From Rhizopus arrhizus (taxonomy: Eukaryota; Mucoromycota; Mucoromycetes; Mucorales; Rhizopodaceae): a stretch of 64,000 nt of DNA. Under the pieces are notes generated by a model. It was given only the letters and a program-made list of their open reading frames with translations. It made no database searches and was not told where the DNA came from. Of this stretch, positions 1-10,551 are shown piece after piece; the first letter of the stretch is position 1, and every line of letters begins with the position of its first letter. Made by a program: the position numbers and the translations under genes. The stretch spans positions 1,165,765 through 1,229,764 of the forward strand of contig JAKZZE010000017.1 of the NCBI GenBank assembly GCA_024220505.1, read 5' to 3'.

Positions 1-863
1 TGCTATCAACCACGCTACCTCTCTCACGTATCAAGGTCCATCTTGAAAAGAATCCGCTCTTCTTGGCTTTGCCTTCTCCTCCTCCGTCCTCCGATGCTCG
101 GCTCAAGACCTTCTTTCGCCAGTATCGTGAGCGTCAAGTCACTTCACTCGTCACCTCCACTACCCAGGTTCTCTTACGCGCATGTCGTCCTGCTCTGGTG
201 GTTGATCCCATCTTATACGTTCCTGCTACTCGTGCAGAACGCTCTCTCTTGGTTCGTTGGCGTCTTGGCTGGCTGCCAGGTAAGCCTGAAGATTGTCCTT
301 GTGGCCGTGATCGTCGTTCTCGTCGCCACTTTCTTGAGTGCGATTTGATCCCGTCTTTCCTTTGGTCTGACCTTCCTCGCTGTCCTCCTGGGTCTTATCC
401 CATTGACTTTGCTCTTTCTTCGTTGCCTCTTGGTCGCTCAGCTCGCTGTCCTCCTTGGTGGTCTTCTCTTCTGTTAATGCTCTGGCACATCCAGCGCCTC
501 TGCCGTCCTGATAGCTTCTATGCTATTGACTCTTCTCCTGGTGCCTTATGGTATTCTAGCTCTTCTCGTAACTCTGACTGAAACCCTTCTTTGTCTGTCT
601 CCTGCTGATCCCCCACGGAAGTAAAGCCATCAAAGTTCCTTACCGTTGGGTTGTGACGGTAGGTCAGCTAAGTTGTGGAAGTAGGCAGTCAATCTGATCT
701 TTTTTCTTTATCATTTTTTTGGAGTTTTTCTGTTTCTCAGGCTCCTTTTTTTGTACCTTATTCTTTTTTCATTGTACTTGAAGATGCAATAATGACTTTT
801 TAGTCGCCTGCAAATATCTTCCTATTAAATAAAAACAAAATCTTTAACCTGAGCTAAGCGACC
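1..863 (+). mobile_element. Non-LTR retrotransposon (LINE) copy 1, 3' end only
   Basis: This is the 3' end of the first of three head-to-tail LINE copies; the rest lies left of the window. It holds the ORF2 C-terminus and a ~280-bp 3' UTR. The UTR runs through a T-rich stretch, GCAATAATGACTTTTTAGTCGCC and AATAAA, and ends with the motif GAGCTAAGCGACC at 851-863. The same tail closes copies 2 and 3. The coding end and tail match copy 3 more closely than copy 2. Confidence 0.9.
3..581 (+). CDS. LINE ORF2 C-terminal part (copy 1, cut by window edge)
   Basis: The frame is open from base 3 to the TGA at 579-581 and matches the last ~190 residues of the intact ORF2 at 6903-10271. It contains the C-terminal zinc-knuckle-like motif CPCG followed by HFLEC (C-x-C-x8-H-x3-C), typical of the region after the reverse transcriptase in many LINE ORF2 proteins. 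It ends in the same Ser-rich tail as the other copies. The endonuclease and reverse transcriptase lie outside the window, so whether this copy is intact cannot be judged. Confidence 0.85.
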   Translation, partial: LSTTLPLSRIKVHLEKNPLFLALPSPPPSSDARLKTFFRQYRERQVTSLVTSTTQVLLRACRPALVVDPILYVPATRAERSLLVRWRLGWLPGKPEDCPCGRDRRSRRHFLECDLIPSFLWSDLPRCPPGSYPIDFALSSLPLGRSARCPPWWSSLLLMLWHIQRLCRPDSFYAIDSSPGALWYSSSSRNSD

Positions 864-1052
864 ACCTTTCTTTCGCTCTTCCGACCGTTACACAAGGTAT
901 AGTACGCGTAATCAACTTTGAACTCGAATATCTCTGCGAATACGATACATCCATCCACCGTTTTAACACCAAAATAATCGTCGTATTTTTCTCTACAAGT
1001 TATATTTTTTTCAACTCGATTGCTCTATTTTTCATCATTTTCGACATTTCCC

Positions 1053-2063
1053 ATGTCTCAACAATCTGGCTCCCCCATTTCGCTCATCTCGCAAGATGGA
1101 GTTGCAAATGTCAACATTACAAACCCTTCTGACATGCAACAAGCTTTGCAATATTTATTGCACAACTTCCAAACCCTCCAGCAACGTGTTTCAACACACG
1201 ATGACTTATTTGCTGAACTGACTGCTTTACGCAGTGAAAACGCTACTTTGAAGGCGAAAATCGCCTCACTCGAATCTCAACTCTCCGCTGGCGCTGACGT
1301 CAACAGTTCTTCCGCTTTTTCCTCTTTGGCTTCCGACCCGGCTACCATACGTGCGCCCCAAGATGCACCCCAAATGAACAAAGTAACCTATAGTGCTATT
1401 GCTGCCAAGGCTGCTGCTACTGCTACTGCTACTATCCCCTCTCGTCGCCCACCTAGCAAGAAGCGTAAGCTTGCTGCTAGTCGTACATTTATGCCAGTTG
1501 ACCCTTCTGCTCCTCGTGGATTCGAGTACTTGTACTTGAATCGCAACCGCAAGCTGTCCCGTTCTGAAGTTCGCAGAAACCTCCGTTTGCTTGGTCTTGA
1601 TCTTTCCCGTGTCTTGGACATCTGCTTCCCTGGCCCCAAGGTCATTGGTCTATTGGTTCATGTTCTTTACAAAGAAGAGGTGATCTCTCTTCTATCCACA
1701 GCCAAGGTTCCGTTGGTTGACGGTTTTGATCCATTGGATCCTGTCAACTTGGCGGATCCTGAGCTCCAGCATCTTTCATCGGCTGACAAGGCTAATGAAT
1801 GTGCTGAGCTGCAGTTCACTCGCTGCTCCCGTGCTCTCTCTCGTCTTGGTGCTGGCCGTGCTCACCTGGTGGGTCCCATAGGTAAGTACTTTTGTTCTAA
1901 GGGTTGGATCGATGAGGACTCTTTGAGTCAGATTCTGTCTTCCCTTCCCTCTCCTCTTTCTGCTTCTCGTGGTCGTGACCCAGGCGCTGCTTTCCGTGGT
2001 GACACGGTCATGTCAGATGCTTTGGTCTCTGATACCGCTAGTGCTGGATCACACTCATTATGA
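1053..2063 (+). CDS. LINE ORF1 protein (coiled coil + RRM-like domain)
   Basis: ORF1 of a non-LTR element, expected to be the RNA-binding protein that packages the element transcript. I place the start at MSQQSG (1053) rather than the upstream ATG at 1020, because copy 3 aligns at the equivalent internal Met. It gives 336 residues. Residues ~30-90 form a heptad-like coiled coil (leucines in LQTLQQ, LRSENATLKAKI). A basic patch PSKKRK follows, likely nuclear targeting. Next comes a region beginning FEYLYLNRNRKLS with the beta-alpha-beta look of an RRM. The stop TGA overlaps the ORF2 start in ATGA. The N-terminal half differs strongly from copy 3 while the last ~150 residues are close. Confidence 0.88.
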   Translation: MSQQSGSPISLISQDGVANVNITNPSDMQQALQYLLHNFQTLQQRVSTHDDLFAELTALRSENATLKAKIASLESQLSAGADVNSSSAFSSLASDPATIRAPQDAPQMNKVTYSAIAAKAAATATATIPSRRPPSKKRKLAASRTFMPVDPSAPRGFEYLYLNRNRKLSRSEVRRNLRLLGLDLSRVLDICFPGPKVIGLLVHVLYKEEVISLLSTAKVPLVDGFDPLDPVNLADPELQHLSSADKANECAELQFTRCSRALSRLGAGRAHLVGPIGKYFCSKGWIDEDSLSQILSSLPSPLSASRGRDPGAAFRGDTVMSDALVSDTASAGSHSL

Positions 2064-5000
2064 GTGAGGTCCAACACCTTTCTATAAACCTTTGGAACGC
2101 GAATGGTCTTCGGACCACGACCGTTCATGAGGTCTTGTCTCATTGTCTCTCCTCTACTCTCCTTTTTATTACCGAGACTTGGCTTCTTTCCCCTTCTCTT
2201 CTTCCTACTGACTGGATGCAGTATCATGTGTATGGTGTTCCTGTACCTTCGGCCAACCGTGGTTCGATGGGTGTTACTGCTCTGGTCTCTCCTTCTTGTC
2301 CCTTTCCTGTCTCTCAACTTCCTTCACCGAATCGGTATACCCTTTCGTTGAAGGTCGGACCGTTTCGCATTCATTGTTTGTATGTTCCTCCTCCTCTTTC
2401 CAACTCTGAATTTGTAAATGTACTTTCCTCCATCCCCTCCTTACCCAATACTTTATTTGTGGCGACTTTAATGCTCGTCTTGGTGACCTCACTGGTGATG
2501 CATTGGTCTCTCCTCGTGGTGCTGCTATGGTTCGCTGGCTTGCTGATCGTTCCTTGACCGTTCTGAACGGCCCACTGGCTCATGGTATTCCTACCTGGGT
2601 CGGGTTTCGTGATGATCGAGAGATGAGTAGCATCATTGACATGTTTTTAACAAACGCGTCATTGATGTCTCCTCGCCTTGACATCGCGTCTGACTTGTCT
2701 CTTGGTTCTGATCATCGTCTGCTAACTTTGTCTTTTTCATTTGCTCAGTCAAGTGCCTCTGAGTCATTGACTGATACACCTGATGCTACTATTCATCCTC
2801 GTAGACTATGGAACTTGTCTCGCCTTGGTGAACCTGATCCATGTCAGCTGTACCAAGATACCTTTCGTTCGTCATCTGCTCCATTGCTTTCTCAACTGAA
2901 GAGGTTGGTTCAACACCCTCCTTCTTCACGTCCACCTATTGACGACCTCAACGCGTCGCTCAACAACATAATCTATCGTTCTCTTGACTCTTCTGTCGGT
3001 GATCGTCCACCTCGTCCATCCCATTGGAAAAAGTACTGGACACAACAACTCCAAGATGCTGCTGACTTTCGTAACAGGTGCTACCGTAGATGGCGTCGTG
3101 CCTTTGGTATTGACAAAGTCTATTGGTGGCATCAACATCGACAAGCAAATGTCTCTTTTCGTCAAGCTGTGGCCAATGCGAAACGTCTCTCTTGGCAAGC
3201 ATTTTGCAAGTCCCTCGAATCTGACTTTACGAAGGCCATATCTAAAGTCAAGCAACTCAAACAACGACATCAGTCATCATCGTCGTTCTCTCATCCTGAT
3301 GGTCCGTCTAAGGCAGTGGAGGTAATGGCTAGTCACTTGGCTTCGGTCTTTGATGGCAGTCTTCTACCTTCCACTCGCCCACCATCTCCTCCATCTCCAT
3401 CCTCTCTTGGTTTGCCTCTTGGTCTCCATGGTTCGTCTCCTTCTGGTCCGTTTCCCTCTGGTTCTTCTGGTCCTCCTGGTTCTTCAAATTCTCTATTCGC
3501 TCCTTTAACTATTCACATGTACATCGGTCAGCTCCCTACTCGTAAAGCTCCTGGTGCTGATCACATCAAGGCCGAGATGCTCAAGCCGATCAGTACTGAC
3601 CTCTCCCACTTGCTGTCTTGGTTCTTCTCCTTGTGCTGTCAATGGTCTTACGTTCCTTCTCCCTGGCGGCATGCCCAAGTCTATCCGATCTTCAAGAAAG
3701 GTGATCCTTCGCTGCCGTCCAACTATCGACCTATCTCACTGACCTCGGTGTTTAGAAAGCTCCTTGAGCTTAGTCTTACTCCATGGCTCGCCTCGGTGTC
3801 GGCTCGACTTGATCTGGCTCAAGGTGGCTTTCGTCCTCGTCGCTCAGCTCTTGATCAAGCCTTATGTCTTCATGAGCTGATGCAGTCCTATTATCGTCGT
3901 TCACATCGTTTTCCTGTGGTTGCATTCCTGGATATCAAGTCGGCCTACGATACCGTCGACCGGCGTGTTATCTGGGATGCTCTCTCTCGTTCTGGTGCTG
4001 GTTCGTCTCCTTGTCTGCCTCTCTTGGTCCATCTCTTTGATGATGTCTCGGTGTCTGTCCTGGTGTCAAACCATTCTTCTGCTGCTTTCTCTCCTGTCAC
4101 CGGTGTCTTGCAAGGTTCTGTTCTCAGTCCTCACTTGTACTCGGTGTACATCAATACTCTTCCTGCTTTACTTCGTCAAGTCGCTGCTCCTGCCACCCAT
4201 TTGGTTCCCTCCTCTGGTCGCTCCGATGCTGGTATGGTCCCAGTCAACTCTCTCCTCTTTGCTGACGATGTCGCAGTCATTGGCTCGGCAAAGTCAGTCA
4301 AAGAGATGCTCAAGCTCTGTGAGGATCACTCGTTGTCTCTTGGATATCGCTGGAATCCTCTGAAGTGTGCGGTGCTCAACCACCCCACTTCCTCTTCATC
4401 ATCATCTGGTTCAACCCAATTAAGCCTCTATGGTACTTCTCTGCCTTTGGTCGAAAAGTTTGTATACCTTGGTATGCCTTTCGTCAAGACTGGTCTCTCT
4501 GCTGCTTCGGTGCTTTCTCTTCGTTCTCCTGGTGTGCTTCAATTGATGGGAATTCTTAACAAGATTGGCGTGAATCGTCAAGGCTTTTCTCTGCTCCTGT
4601 GTGCTCGCATCTATGCTACCTTTGTCAGACCCAAATTCGAATACGGCCTTGCTATCTCAAAGTTTACTGCTGCTCAAGTCAAAGAAATTGACCGCTTACA
4701 AGACCGATGCCTTCGTATGATGGTAGGTGGTCATGCCACTTCTTCCACCACTATCATCAAGCATCTCACTACCTTGCCGTCTATGCATCACCGCATAGAT
4801 GTGCTTACAACTCGTTTCTGCCTTCGTGCTCGCTCTCTTCCTGGTTCTTGCCTGCTGTCTCTCCTGTCGTCAACGCTGCCTGTCTCTCGAATCAAGATTC
4901 ATCTTGACAAGAATCCGCTCTTCCTGGCTCTGCCCTCTCCTCCTCCGTCCTCCGATGCTCGGCTCAAGTCCTTCTTTCGCCAGTATCGTGAGCGTCAAGT

Positions 5001-5442
5001 CATCTCTCTCGTCACCTCCACTACTCAGGTTCTCTTACGCGCATGTCGCCCTGCTCTGGTGGTTGATCCCATTCTCTACGTTCCTGCTACTCGTGCAGAA
5101 CGCTCTCTCTTGGTTCGTTGGCGTCTTGGCTGGCTGCCAGGTAAGCCTGAAGATTGTCCTTGTGGCCGTGATCGTCGCTCTCGTCGTCACTTCCTCGAGT
5201 GTGATTTGATCCCGTCCTTCCTTTGGTCTGACCTTCCTCGCTGTCCTCCTGGGTCTTACCCTATAGACTTTGCTCTTTCCTCGTTGCCTCTTGGCCGTTC
5301 AGCTAGCTGTCCTCCTTGGTGGTCTTCTCTTCTCTTAATGCTCTGGCATATCCAACGTCTGTGTCGTCCTGATGGCTTCTATGCTATTGACTCTTCTCCT
5401 GGTGCCTTATGGTATTCAAGTTCTTCTCGCAACTCTGACTGA
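2060..5442 (+). pseudogene. LINE ORF2 (endonuclease-reverse transcriptase), frameshifted
   Basis: Same protein as the intact ORF2 at 6903-10271. It is read in two frames: 2060 to ~2453 gives the N-terminal part of the APE-type endonuclease (ITETW motif), and from ~2450 to 5442 the other frame gives the rest (SDHR, the reverse transcriptase with LFADD, and the CPCG...HFLEC knuckle). Copy 3 reads CTTTTAT where this copy reads CTTTAT, so one T is lost just before the GDFNAR endonuclease motif. No other stop or shift interrupts the remaining ~980 codons, so the break is recent or a base-calling error in a T run. ORF2 overlaps the ORF1 stop by four bases. Confidence 0.9.
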
Positions 5443-5919
5443 AACCCTTCTTTGTCTGTCTCCTGCTGATCCCCCACGGAAGTAAAGCCATCAAAGTTCC
5501 TTGCCGTTGGGTTGTGACAGTAGGTCAGCTAAGTTGTGGAAGTAGGCAGTCCATCTCATCTTTTCACTTTATCTTTTTTTTGGAGTTTTTCTGTTTCTCA
5601 GGCTCCTTTTTTGTATCTTATTCTCTTTTTTTGTACTTGAAGATGCAATAATGACTTTTTAGTCGCCTGCAAATATCTTCCTATTAAATAAAACAAAATC
5701 TTTAACCTGAGCTAAGCGACCACCTTTCTTTCGCTCTTCCGACCGTTACACAAGGTAGACGACGCGTAATCAACTTTGAACCCGATTATCTCACCCAATA
5801 CTATACATCCATCAACCGTTTTACTATCAAAAAATTCGCCTAATTTTTCTCTACAAGATATATTTTTTTCAAGTTCATAACTCCTTTTCTTGCAATTTTC
5901 GACATCTTCGACATTACCC

Positions 5920-6906
5920 ATGTCAACTAATCCCGGTCTTAACATTTCACCCATCTCAACAGATGGCGTTGCAAATGTCGACATTTCCAATATTCCAAAT
6001 ATTCAAGAAACTTTACACTATTTGTTAAACACCGTTACTGCACTACAACAAGAAGTTTCGACACATGCTAGTGTCATTGCTGAACTTTCTGCTCTGCGCA
6101 CTGAAAATGCGTCTTTAAAATCCAAAATTGCGACTTTAGAAGCGCAATTGGCTTCATCTTCTTCTCCTTCTGTCGCTTCTGCTGCTTCTGTCTCTGTTCC
6201 TGCTGCTAAACCAACTTCTTTGGCTGCACAAAATGTTTCGCCTGCTGTCCAAGCTACATACTCTGCTGTTGCTGCTCGTCCTGCTGTTCGTTCTCCATCT
6301 AAAAAGCGCAAATTGGCTGCTAGTCGCGCTTTCCAACCCATTGATCCCGATGCCCCACGCGGTTTTAAATACTTGTATCTCAATCGCAATCGTAAGTTAA
6401 CTCGCTCTGAGATTCGAAGAAATCTTCGCTTGCTTGGTCTGGACTTGTCTCGTGTCCTCGATGTCTGTTTCCCTGGCCCCAAGGCTATTGGTCTTTTGGT
6501 CCATGTTCAGTATGTGCCAGAGGTGATCTCTCTGCTCGCTACTGCAAAGGTTCCGTTGGTTGACGGTTTTGATCCCCTGGATCCCGTCAACTTGGCTGAT
6601 CCTGAGCTTCAGCACCTCTCCCTATCTGCAAAGGCGGATAAGTGTGCTGAACTTCACTACTCCCGCTGTTGTCGTGCTCTTTCTCGTCTTGGTGCTGGTC
6701 GTCCCCATTTGGTCGCCCCAGTAGGTAAGTATTTCTCTTCCCATGGCTGGATCGATGACGACTCCTTGAGTCAGATTCTTTCTGAGCTTCCCCCTTCCTC
6801 TTTTGCTTCTCGTGGTAGAGATCCAGGCGCTGCTTTCCGTGGTGACACGGTCATGTCAGATGCTTTGGCCTCTGATTCCGCTAGTGCTGGATCACACTCA
6901 TTATGA
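5920..6906 (+). CDS. LINE ORF1 protein (copy 3)
   Basis: The product is 328 residues from MSTNPGL; the ATG at 5890 is an alternative start. The order of parts matches copy 2: a coiled coil with regular leucines (TALQQEVSTHASVIAEL, LRTENASLKSKIATLE), an Ala/Ser/Val-rich linker, a basic patch PSKKRK, then an RRM-like domain beginning FKYLYLNRNRKLT. It probably acts as the RNA-binding partner of ORF2 in a retrotransposition RNP. The ORF1 stop and ORF2 start share ATGA at 6903-6906, as in copy 2. The linker is clearly diverged from copy 2 while the C-terminal third is nearly the same. Confidence 0.9.
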   Translation: MSTNPGLNISPISTDGVANVDISNIPNIQETLHYLLNTVTALQQEVSTHASVIAELSALRTENASLKSKIATLEAQLASSSSPSVASAASVSVPAAKPTSLAAQNVSPAVQATYSAVAARPAVRSPSKKRKLAASRAFQPIDPDAPRGFKYLYLNRNRKLTRSEIRRNLRLLGLDLSRVLDVCFPGPKAIGLLVHVQYVPEVISLLATAKVPLVDGFDPLDPVNLADPELQHLSLSAKADKCAELHYSRCCRALSRLGAGRPHLVAPVGKYFSSHGWIDDDSLSQILSELPPSSFASRGRDPGAAFRGDTVMSDALASDSASAGSHSL

Positions 6907-9900
6907 GTGAGGTCCAACACCTTTGTATAAGCCTTTGGAACGCGAATGGTCTTCGGACCACGACCGTTCATGAAGTCCTGTCTCATTGCTTATCCTCCAC
7001 ACTCCTTTTTATTACCGAGACTTGGCTTCTTTCCCCTTCTCTCCTTCCCACTGACTGGATGCAGTATCATGTGTATGGTGTTCCTGTACCTTCGGCCAAC
7101 CGTGGTTCGATGGGTGTTACTGCTCTGGTCTCTCCTTCTTGTCCCTTTCCTGTCTCTCAACTTCCTTCACCGAATCGGTATACCCTTTCGTTGAAGGTCG
7201 GACCCTTTCGCATTCATTGTTTGTATGTTCCTCCTCCTCTTTCCAACTCTGAATTTGTAAATGTACTTTCCTCCATCCCCTCCTTACCCAATACTTTTAT
7301 TTGTGGCGACTTTAATGCTCGTCTTGGTGACCTCACTGGTGATGCATTGGTCTCTCCTCGTGGTGCTGCTATGGCTCGCTGGCTTGCTGATCGCTCCTTG
7401 ACCGTTCTGAATGGCCCACTGGCTCATGGTATTCCTACCTGGGTCGGGTTTCGTGATGATCGAGAGATGAGTAGCATCATTGACATGTTTTTAACAAACG
7501 CGTCATTGATGTCTCCTCGCCTTGACATCGCGTCTGACTTGTCTCTTGGTTCTGATCATCGTCTACTCACGCTGTCTTTTTCATTTACTCAGTCAAGTGC
7601 CTCTGAGTCATTGTCTGATATACCTGATACCACTCTACATCCTCGTCGATTATGGAACTTGTCTCGCCTTGGTGAACCTGATCCATGTCAGCTGTATCAA
7701 GATACATTTCGTACGTCCTCTGCTCCTTTGCTTTCTCAACTGAAAAGGTTGGTTCAACACCCTCCTTCTTCACGTCCACCTATTGACGACCTCAACGCGT
7801 CGCTCAACAACATAATCTATCGTTCTCTTGACTCTTCTGTCGGTGATCGTCCTCCTCGTCCATCCCATTGGAAAAAGTACTGGACACAACAATTACAAGA
7901 TGCTGCTGACTTCCGCAACAGGTGCTACCGTAGATGGCGTCGTGCCTTTGGCATCGACAAAGTCTATTGGTGGCATCAACATCAACACGCAAATGTTTCT
8001 TTCCGTCAAGCTGTGGCCAATGCCAAGCGTCTGTCCTGGCAAGCATTTTGCAAGTCTCTCGAATCTGACTTCACTAAAGCCGTTTCCAAAGTCAAGCAAC
8101 TCAATCGACGACATCAGTCATCATCGTCGTTTTCCCATCCTGATGGTCCATCTAAGGCAGTGGAGGTAATGGCTAGTCACTTGGCTTCGGTCTTTGATGG
8201 CAGTCTTCTACCTTCCACTCGCCCACCACCTCCGTCATCTCCATCCTCTCTTGGTTTGCCTCTTGGTCTCCATGGTTCGTCTCCCTCTGGTTCCGCTGGT
8301 TCTCCTGGTCCTTCAAATTCTCTCTTCGCTCCTTTAACTATTCACATGTACATCGGTCAGCTCCCTACTCGTAAAGCTCCTGGTGCTGATCACATCAAGG
8401 CCGAGATGCTCAAGCCGATCAGTACTGACCTGTCATTCATTCTTTCCTGGTTCTTTACTCTATGCTATCAATGGTCCTATGTTCCTTCTCTGTGGCGACA
8501 TGCTCAAGTTTATCCCATTTTCAAGAAAGGTGATTCATCACTTCCCTCAAACTACCGTCCAATCTCACTCACATCTGTATTCCGCAAGCTACTTGAGCTG
8601 TCGCTGTCTCCATGGTTGTCCTCTGCATCTCCTCCTCTTGACCTTGCTCAAGGTGGTTTCCGTCCTCGTCGATCTGCCCTGGATCAGGCTCTGTGTCTAC
8701 ATGAACTGATACAATCATATTACCGTCGTTCTCATCGGTTTCCTGTGGTGGCATTCCTGGATATCAAGTCGGCCTACGATACCGTCGACCGGCGTGTTAT
8801 CTGGGATGCTCTCTCTCGTTCTGGTGCTGGTTCATCTCCTTGTCTGCCTCTCTTGGTCCATCTTTTTGATGATGTCTCGGTGTCTGTCCTGGTGTCAAAC
8901 CATTCTTCTGCTGCTTTCTCTCCTGTCACCGGTGTCTTGCAAGGTTCTGTTCTCAGTCCTCACTTGTACTCGGTGTACATCAACACATTACCTGCTCTCC
9001 TCCGTCAAGTCGCTGCTCCTGCTACCCATTTGGTTCCCTCCTCTGGTTCTGCTGATGCTGGTATGGTCCCAGTGAACTCTCTCCTCTTTGCTGACGATGT
9101 CGCAGTCATTGGCTCGGCAAAGTCAGTCAAAGAGATGCTCAAGCTTTGCGAACAACATTCACTGTCTCTGGGTTATCGATGGAACCCAACAAAATGTGCG
9201 GTGCTCAACCATCCACCATTGTCATCTTCTTCGTCTTCCTCTGATCGCCTCCAGTTGTACGGTACTCCTCTGCCTTTGGTGGATGAGTTCGTATACCTTG
9301 GAGTGCCCTTCGTCAAGTCTGGTCTCTCTGCTCCTTCCTTGGTTTCTCTTCGGTCTCCTGGTGTACTCAAGGTTATGGCTATTTTAAACAAGATTGGTGT
9401 CAACCGTCAAGGTTTCTCTCTTCTGCTCTGCTCACGCATCTATGCTACCTTTGTTCGCCCGAAGTTTGAGTATGGCCTAGCCATATCTCGGCTGACGGCA
9501 ACCGACCTCAAATCTATAGAAAATCTGCAAGATCGCTGTCTTCGTCTCTTGGTTGGTGGTCATCGTACCTCTTCTACAACAATCATCAAGCATATTACCA
9601 CGCTGCCATCTATGCGTCATCGTGTAGATGTGCTTACAACTCGCTACTGTCTTCGTGCTCGCTCTCTCCCTGCTTCTTGCTTGCTGTCTCTGCTGTCAAC
9701 AACGCTACCTGTCTCTCGTATCAAGGTTCATCTTGAAAAGAATCCGCTCTTCTTGGCTCTGCCTTCTCCTCTTCCGTCCTCCGATGCTCGGCTCAAGACC
9801 TTCTTTCGCCAGTATCGTGAGCGTCAAGTCACGTCTATTGTCACCTCCACTACCCAGGTTCTCCTACGCGCATGTCGCCCTGCTCTGGTGGTTGATCCCG

Positions 9901-10271
9901 TTCTTTACGTTCCTGCAACCCGTGCAGAACGCTCTCTCTTGGTTCGTTGGCGTCTTGGCTGGCTGCCAGGTAAGCCTGAAGACTGTCCTTGTGGCCGTGA
10001 TCGTCGTTCCCGTCGCCACTTTCTTGAGTGCGATTTGATCCCGTCTTTCCTTTGGTCTGACCTTCCTCGCTGTCCTCCTGGGTCTTATCCCATTGACTTT
10101 GCTCTTTCCTCGTTGCCTCTTGGTCGCTCAGCTCGCTGTCCTCCTTGGTGGTCTTCTCTTCTGTTAATGCTCTGGCACATCCAACGCCTCTGCCGTCCTG
10201 ATAGCTTCTATGCTATTGACTCTTCTCCTGGTGCCTTATGGTATTCTAGCTCTTCTCGTAACTCTGACTGA
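6903..10271 (+). CDS. LINE ORF2: APE endonuclease + reverse transcriptase, intact
   Basis: The product is 1122 residues and uninterrupted. Residues ~1-230 are an apurinic-type endonuclease with ITETW (~37-41), GDFNAR (~135) and SDHR (~217), which nicks target DNA. Residues ~480-760 are the reverse transcriptase, with NYRPISL (~550), GFRPRRSALDQ, FLDIKSAYDTVDR, GVLQGSVLSP and the catalytic LFADD (~727-731). The C-terminus has C-x-C-x8-H-x3-C at ~1028 and ends in a Ser-rich tail. I see no RNase H motif. Translation probably depends on reinitiation at the ATGA overlap with ORF1. All catalytic motifs look intact, so this copy could be active. Confidence 0.95.
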   Translation: MSEVQHLCISLWNANGLRTTTVHEVLSHCLSSTLLFITETWLLSPSLLPTDWMQYHVYGVPVPSANRGSMGVTALVSPSCPFPVSQLPSPNRYTLSLKVGPFRIHCLYVPPPLSNSEFVNVLSSIPSLPNTFICGDFNARLGDLTGDALVSPRGAAMARWLADRSLTVLNGPLAHGIPTWVGFRDDREMSSIIDMFLTNASLMSPRLDIASDLSLGSDHRLLTLSFSFTQSSASESLSDIPDTTLHPRRLWNLSRLGEPDPCQLYQDTFRTSSAPLLSQLKRLVQHPPSSRPPIDDLNASLNNIIYRSLDSSVGDRPPRPSHWKKYWTQQLQDAADFRNRCYRRWRRAFGIDKVYWWHQHQHANVSFRQAVANAKRLSWQAFCKSLESDFTKAVSKVKQLNRRHQSSSSFSHPDGPSKAVEVMASHLASVFDGSLLPSTRPPPPSSPSSLGLPLGLHGSSPSGSAGSPGPSNSLFAPLTIHMYIGQLPTRKAPGADHIKAEMLKPISTDLSFILSWFFTLCYQWSYVPSLWRHAQVYPIFKKGDSSLPSNYRPISLTSVFRKLLELSLSPWLSSASPPLDLAQGGFRPRRSALDQALCLHELIQSYYRRSHRFPVVAFLDIKSAYDTVDRRVIWDALSRSGAGSSPCLPLLVHLFDDVSVSVLVSNHSSAAFSPVTGVLQGSVLSPHLYSVYINTLPALLRQVAAPATHLVPSSGSADAGMVPVNSLLFADDVAVIGSAKSVKEMLKLCEQHSLSLGYRWNPTKCAVLNHPPLSSSSSSSDRLQLYGTPLPLVDEFVYLGVPFVKSGLSAPSLVSLRSPGVLKVMAILNKIGVNRQGFSLLLCSRIYATFVRPKFEYGLAISRLTATDLKSIENLQDRCLRLLVGGHRTSSTTIIKHITTLPSMRHRVDVLTTRYCLRARSLPASCLLSLLSTTLPVSRIKVHLEKNPLFLALPSPLPSSDARLKTFFRQYRERQVTSIVTSTTQVLLRACRPALVVDPVLYVPATRAERSLLVRWRLGWLPGKPEDCPCGRDRRSRRHFLECDLIPSFLWSDLPRCPPGSYPIDFALSSLPLGRSARCPPWWSSLLLMLWHIQRLCRPDSFYAIDSSPGALWYSSSSRNSD

Positions 10272-10551
10272 AACCCTTCTTTGTCTGTCTCCTGCTGATC
10301 CCCCACGGAAGTAAAGCCATCAAAGTTCCTTACCGTTGGGCTGTGACAGTAGGTCAGCTAAGTTGTGGAAGTAGGCAGTCAATCTGATCTTTTGCTTTAT
10401 CATTTTTTTGGAGTTTTTCTGTTTCTCAGGCTCCTTTTTTGTACCTTATTCTTTTTTCATTGTACTTGAAGATGCAATAATGACTTTTTAGTCGCCTGCA
10501 AATATCTTCCTATTAAATAAAAACAAAATCTTTAACCTGAGCTAAGCGACC

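Larger units (their letters stand above)
864..5721 (+). mobile_element. LINE copy 2, full length, ORF2 frameshifted
   Basis: The element is 4858 bp and runs from just after the GAGCTAAGCGACC end of copy 1 to its own identical end. The layout is a ~190-bp 5' UTR, ORF1, ORF2 and a ~280-bp 3' UTR. It starts ACCTTTCTTTCGCTCTTCC, as copy 3 does. No poly(A) tail or separate target-site duplication is visible, because the elements abut directly. ORF2 has lost one base near 2453, so the copy is probably not autonomous. Confidence 0.92.
5722..10551 (+). mobile_element. LINE copy 3, full length with both ORFs open
   Basis: The element is 4830 bp, bounded on both sides by the GAGCTAAGCGACC terminal motif (its own and that of copy 2). 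ORF1 and ORF2 are both open, so this is the only visibly autonomous-looking copy here. The 3' UTR resembles copy 1 more than copy 2. A SINE with a related 3' tail abuts it on the right. The clade is not assigned: APE endonuclease, no obvious RNase H and a C-terminal CCHC fit several fungal LINE groups. Confidence 0.93.

Noticed and set aside
5890..5919. Upstream ATG of LINE ORF1 (also at 1020) as the true start
   Set aside because: The extra 10-11 residues differ between copies, while alignment becomes clean at the downstream Met (1053, 5920).
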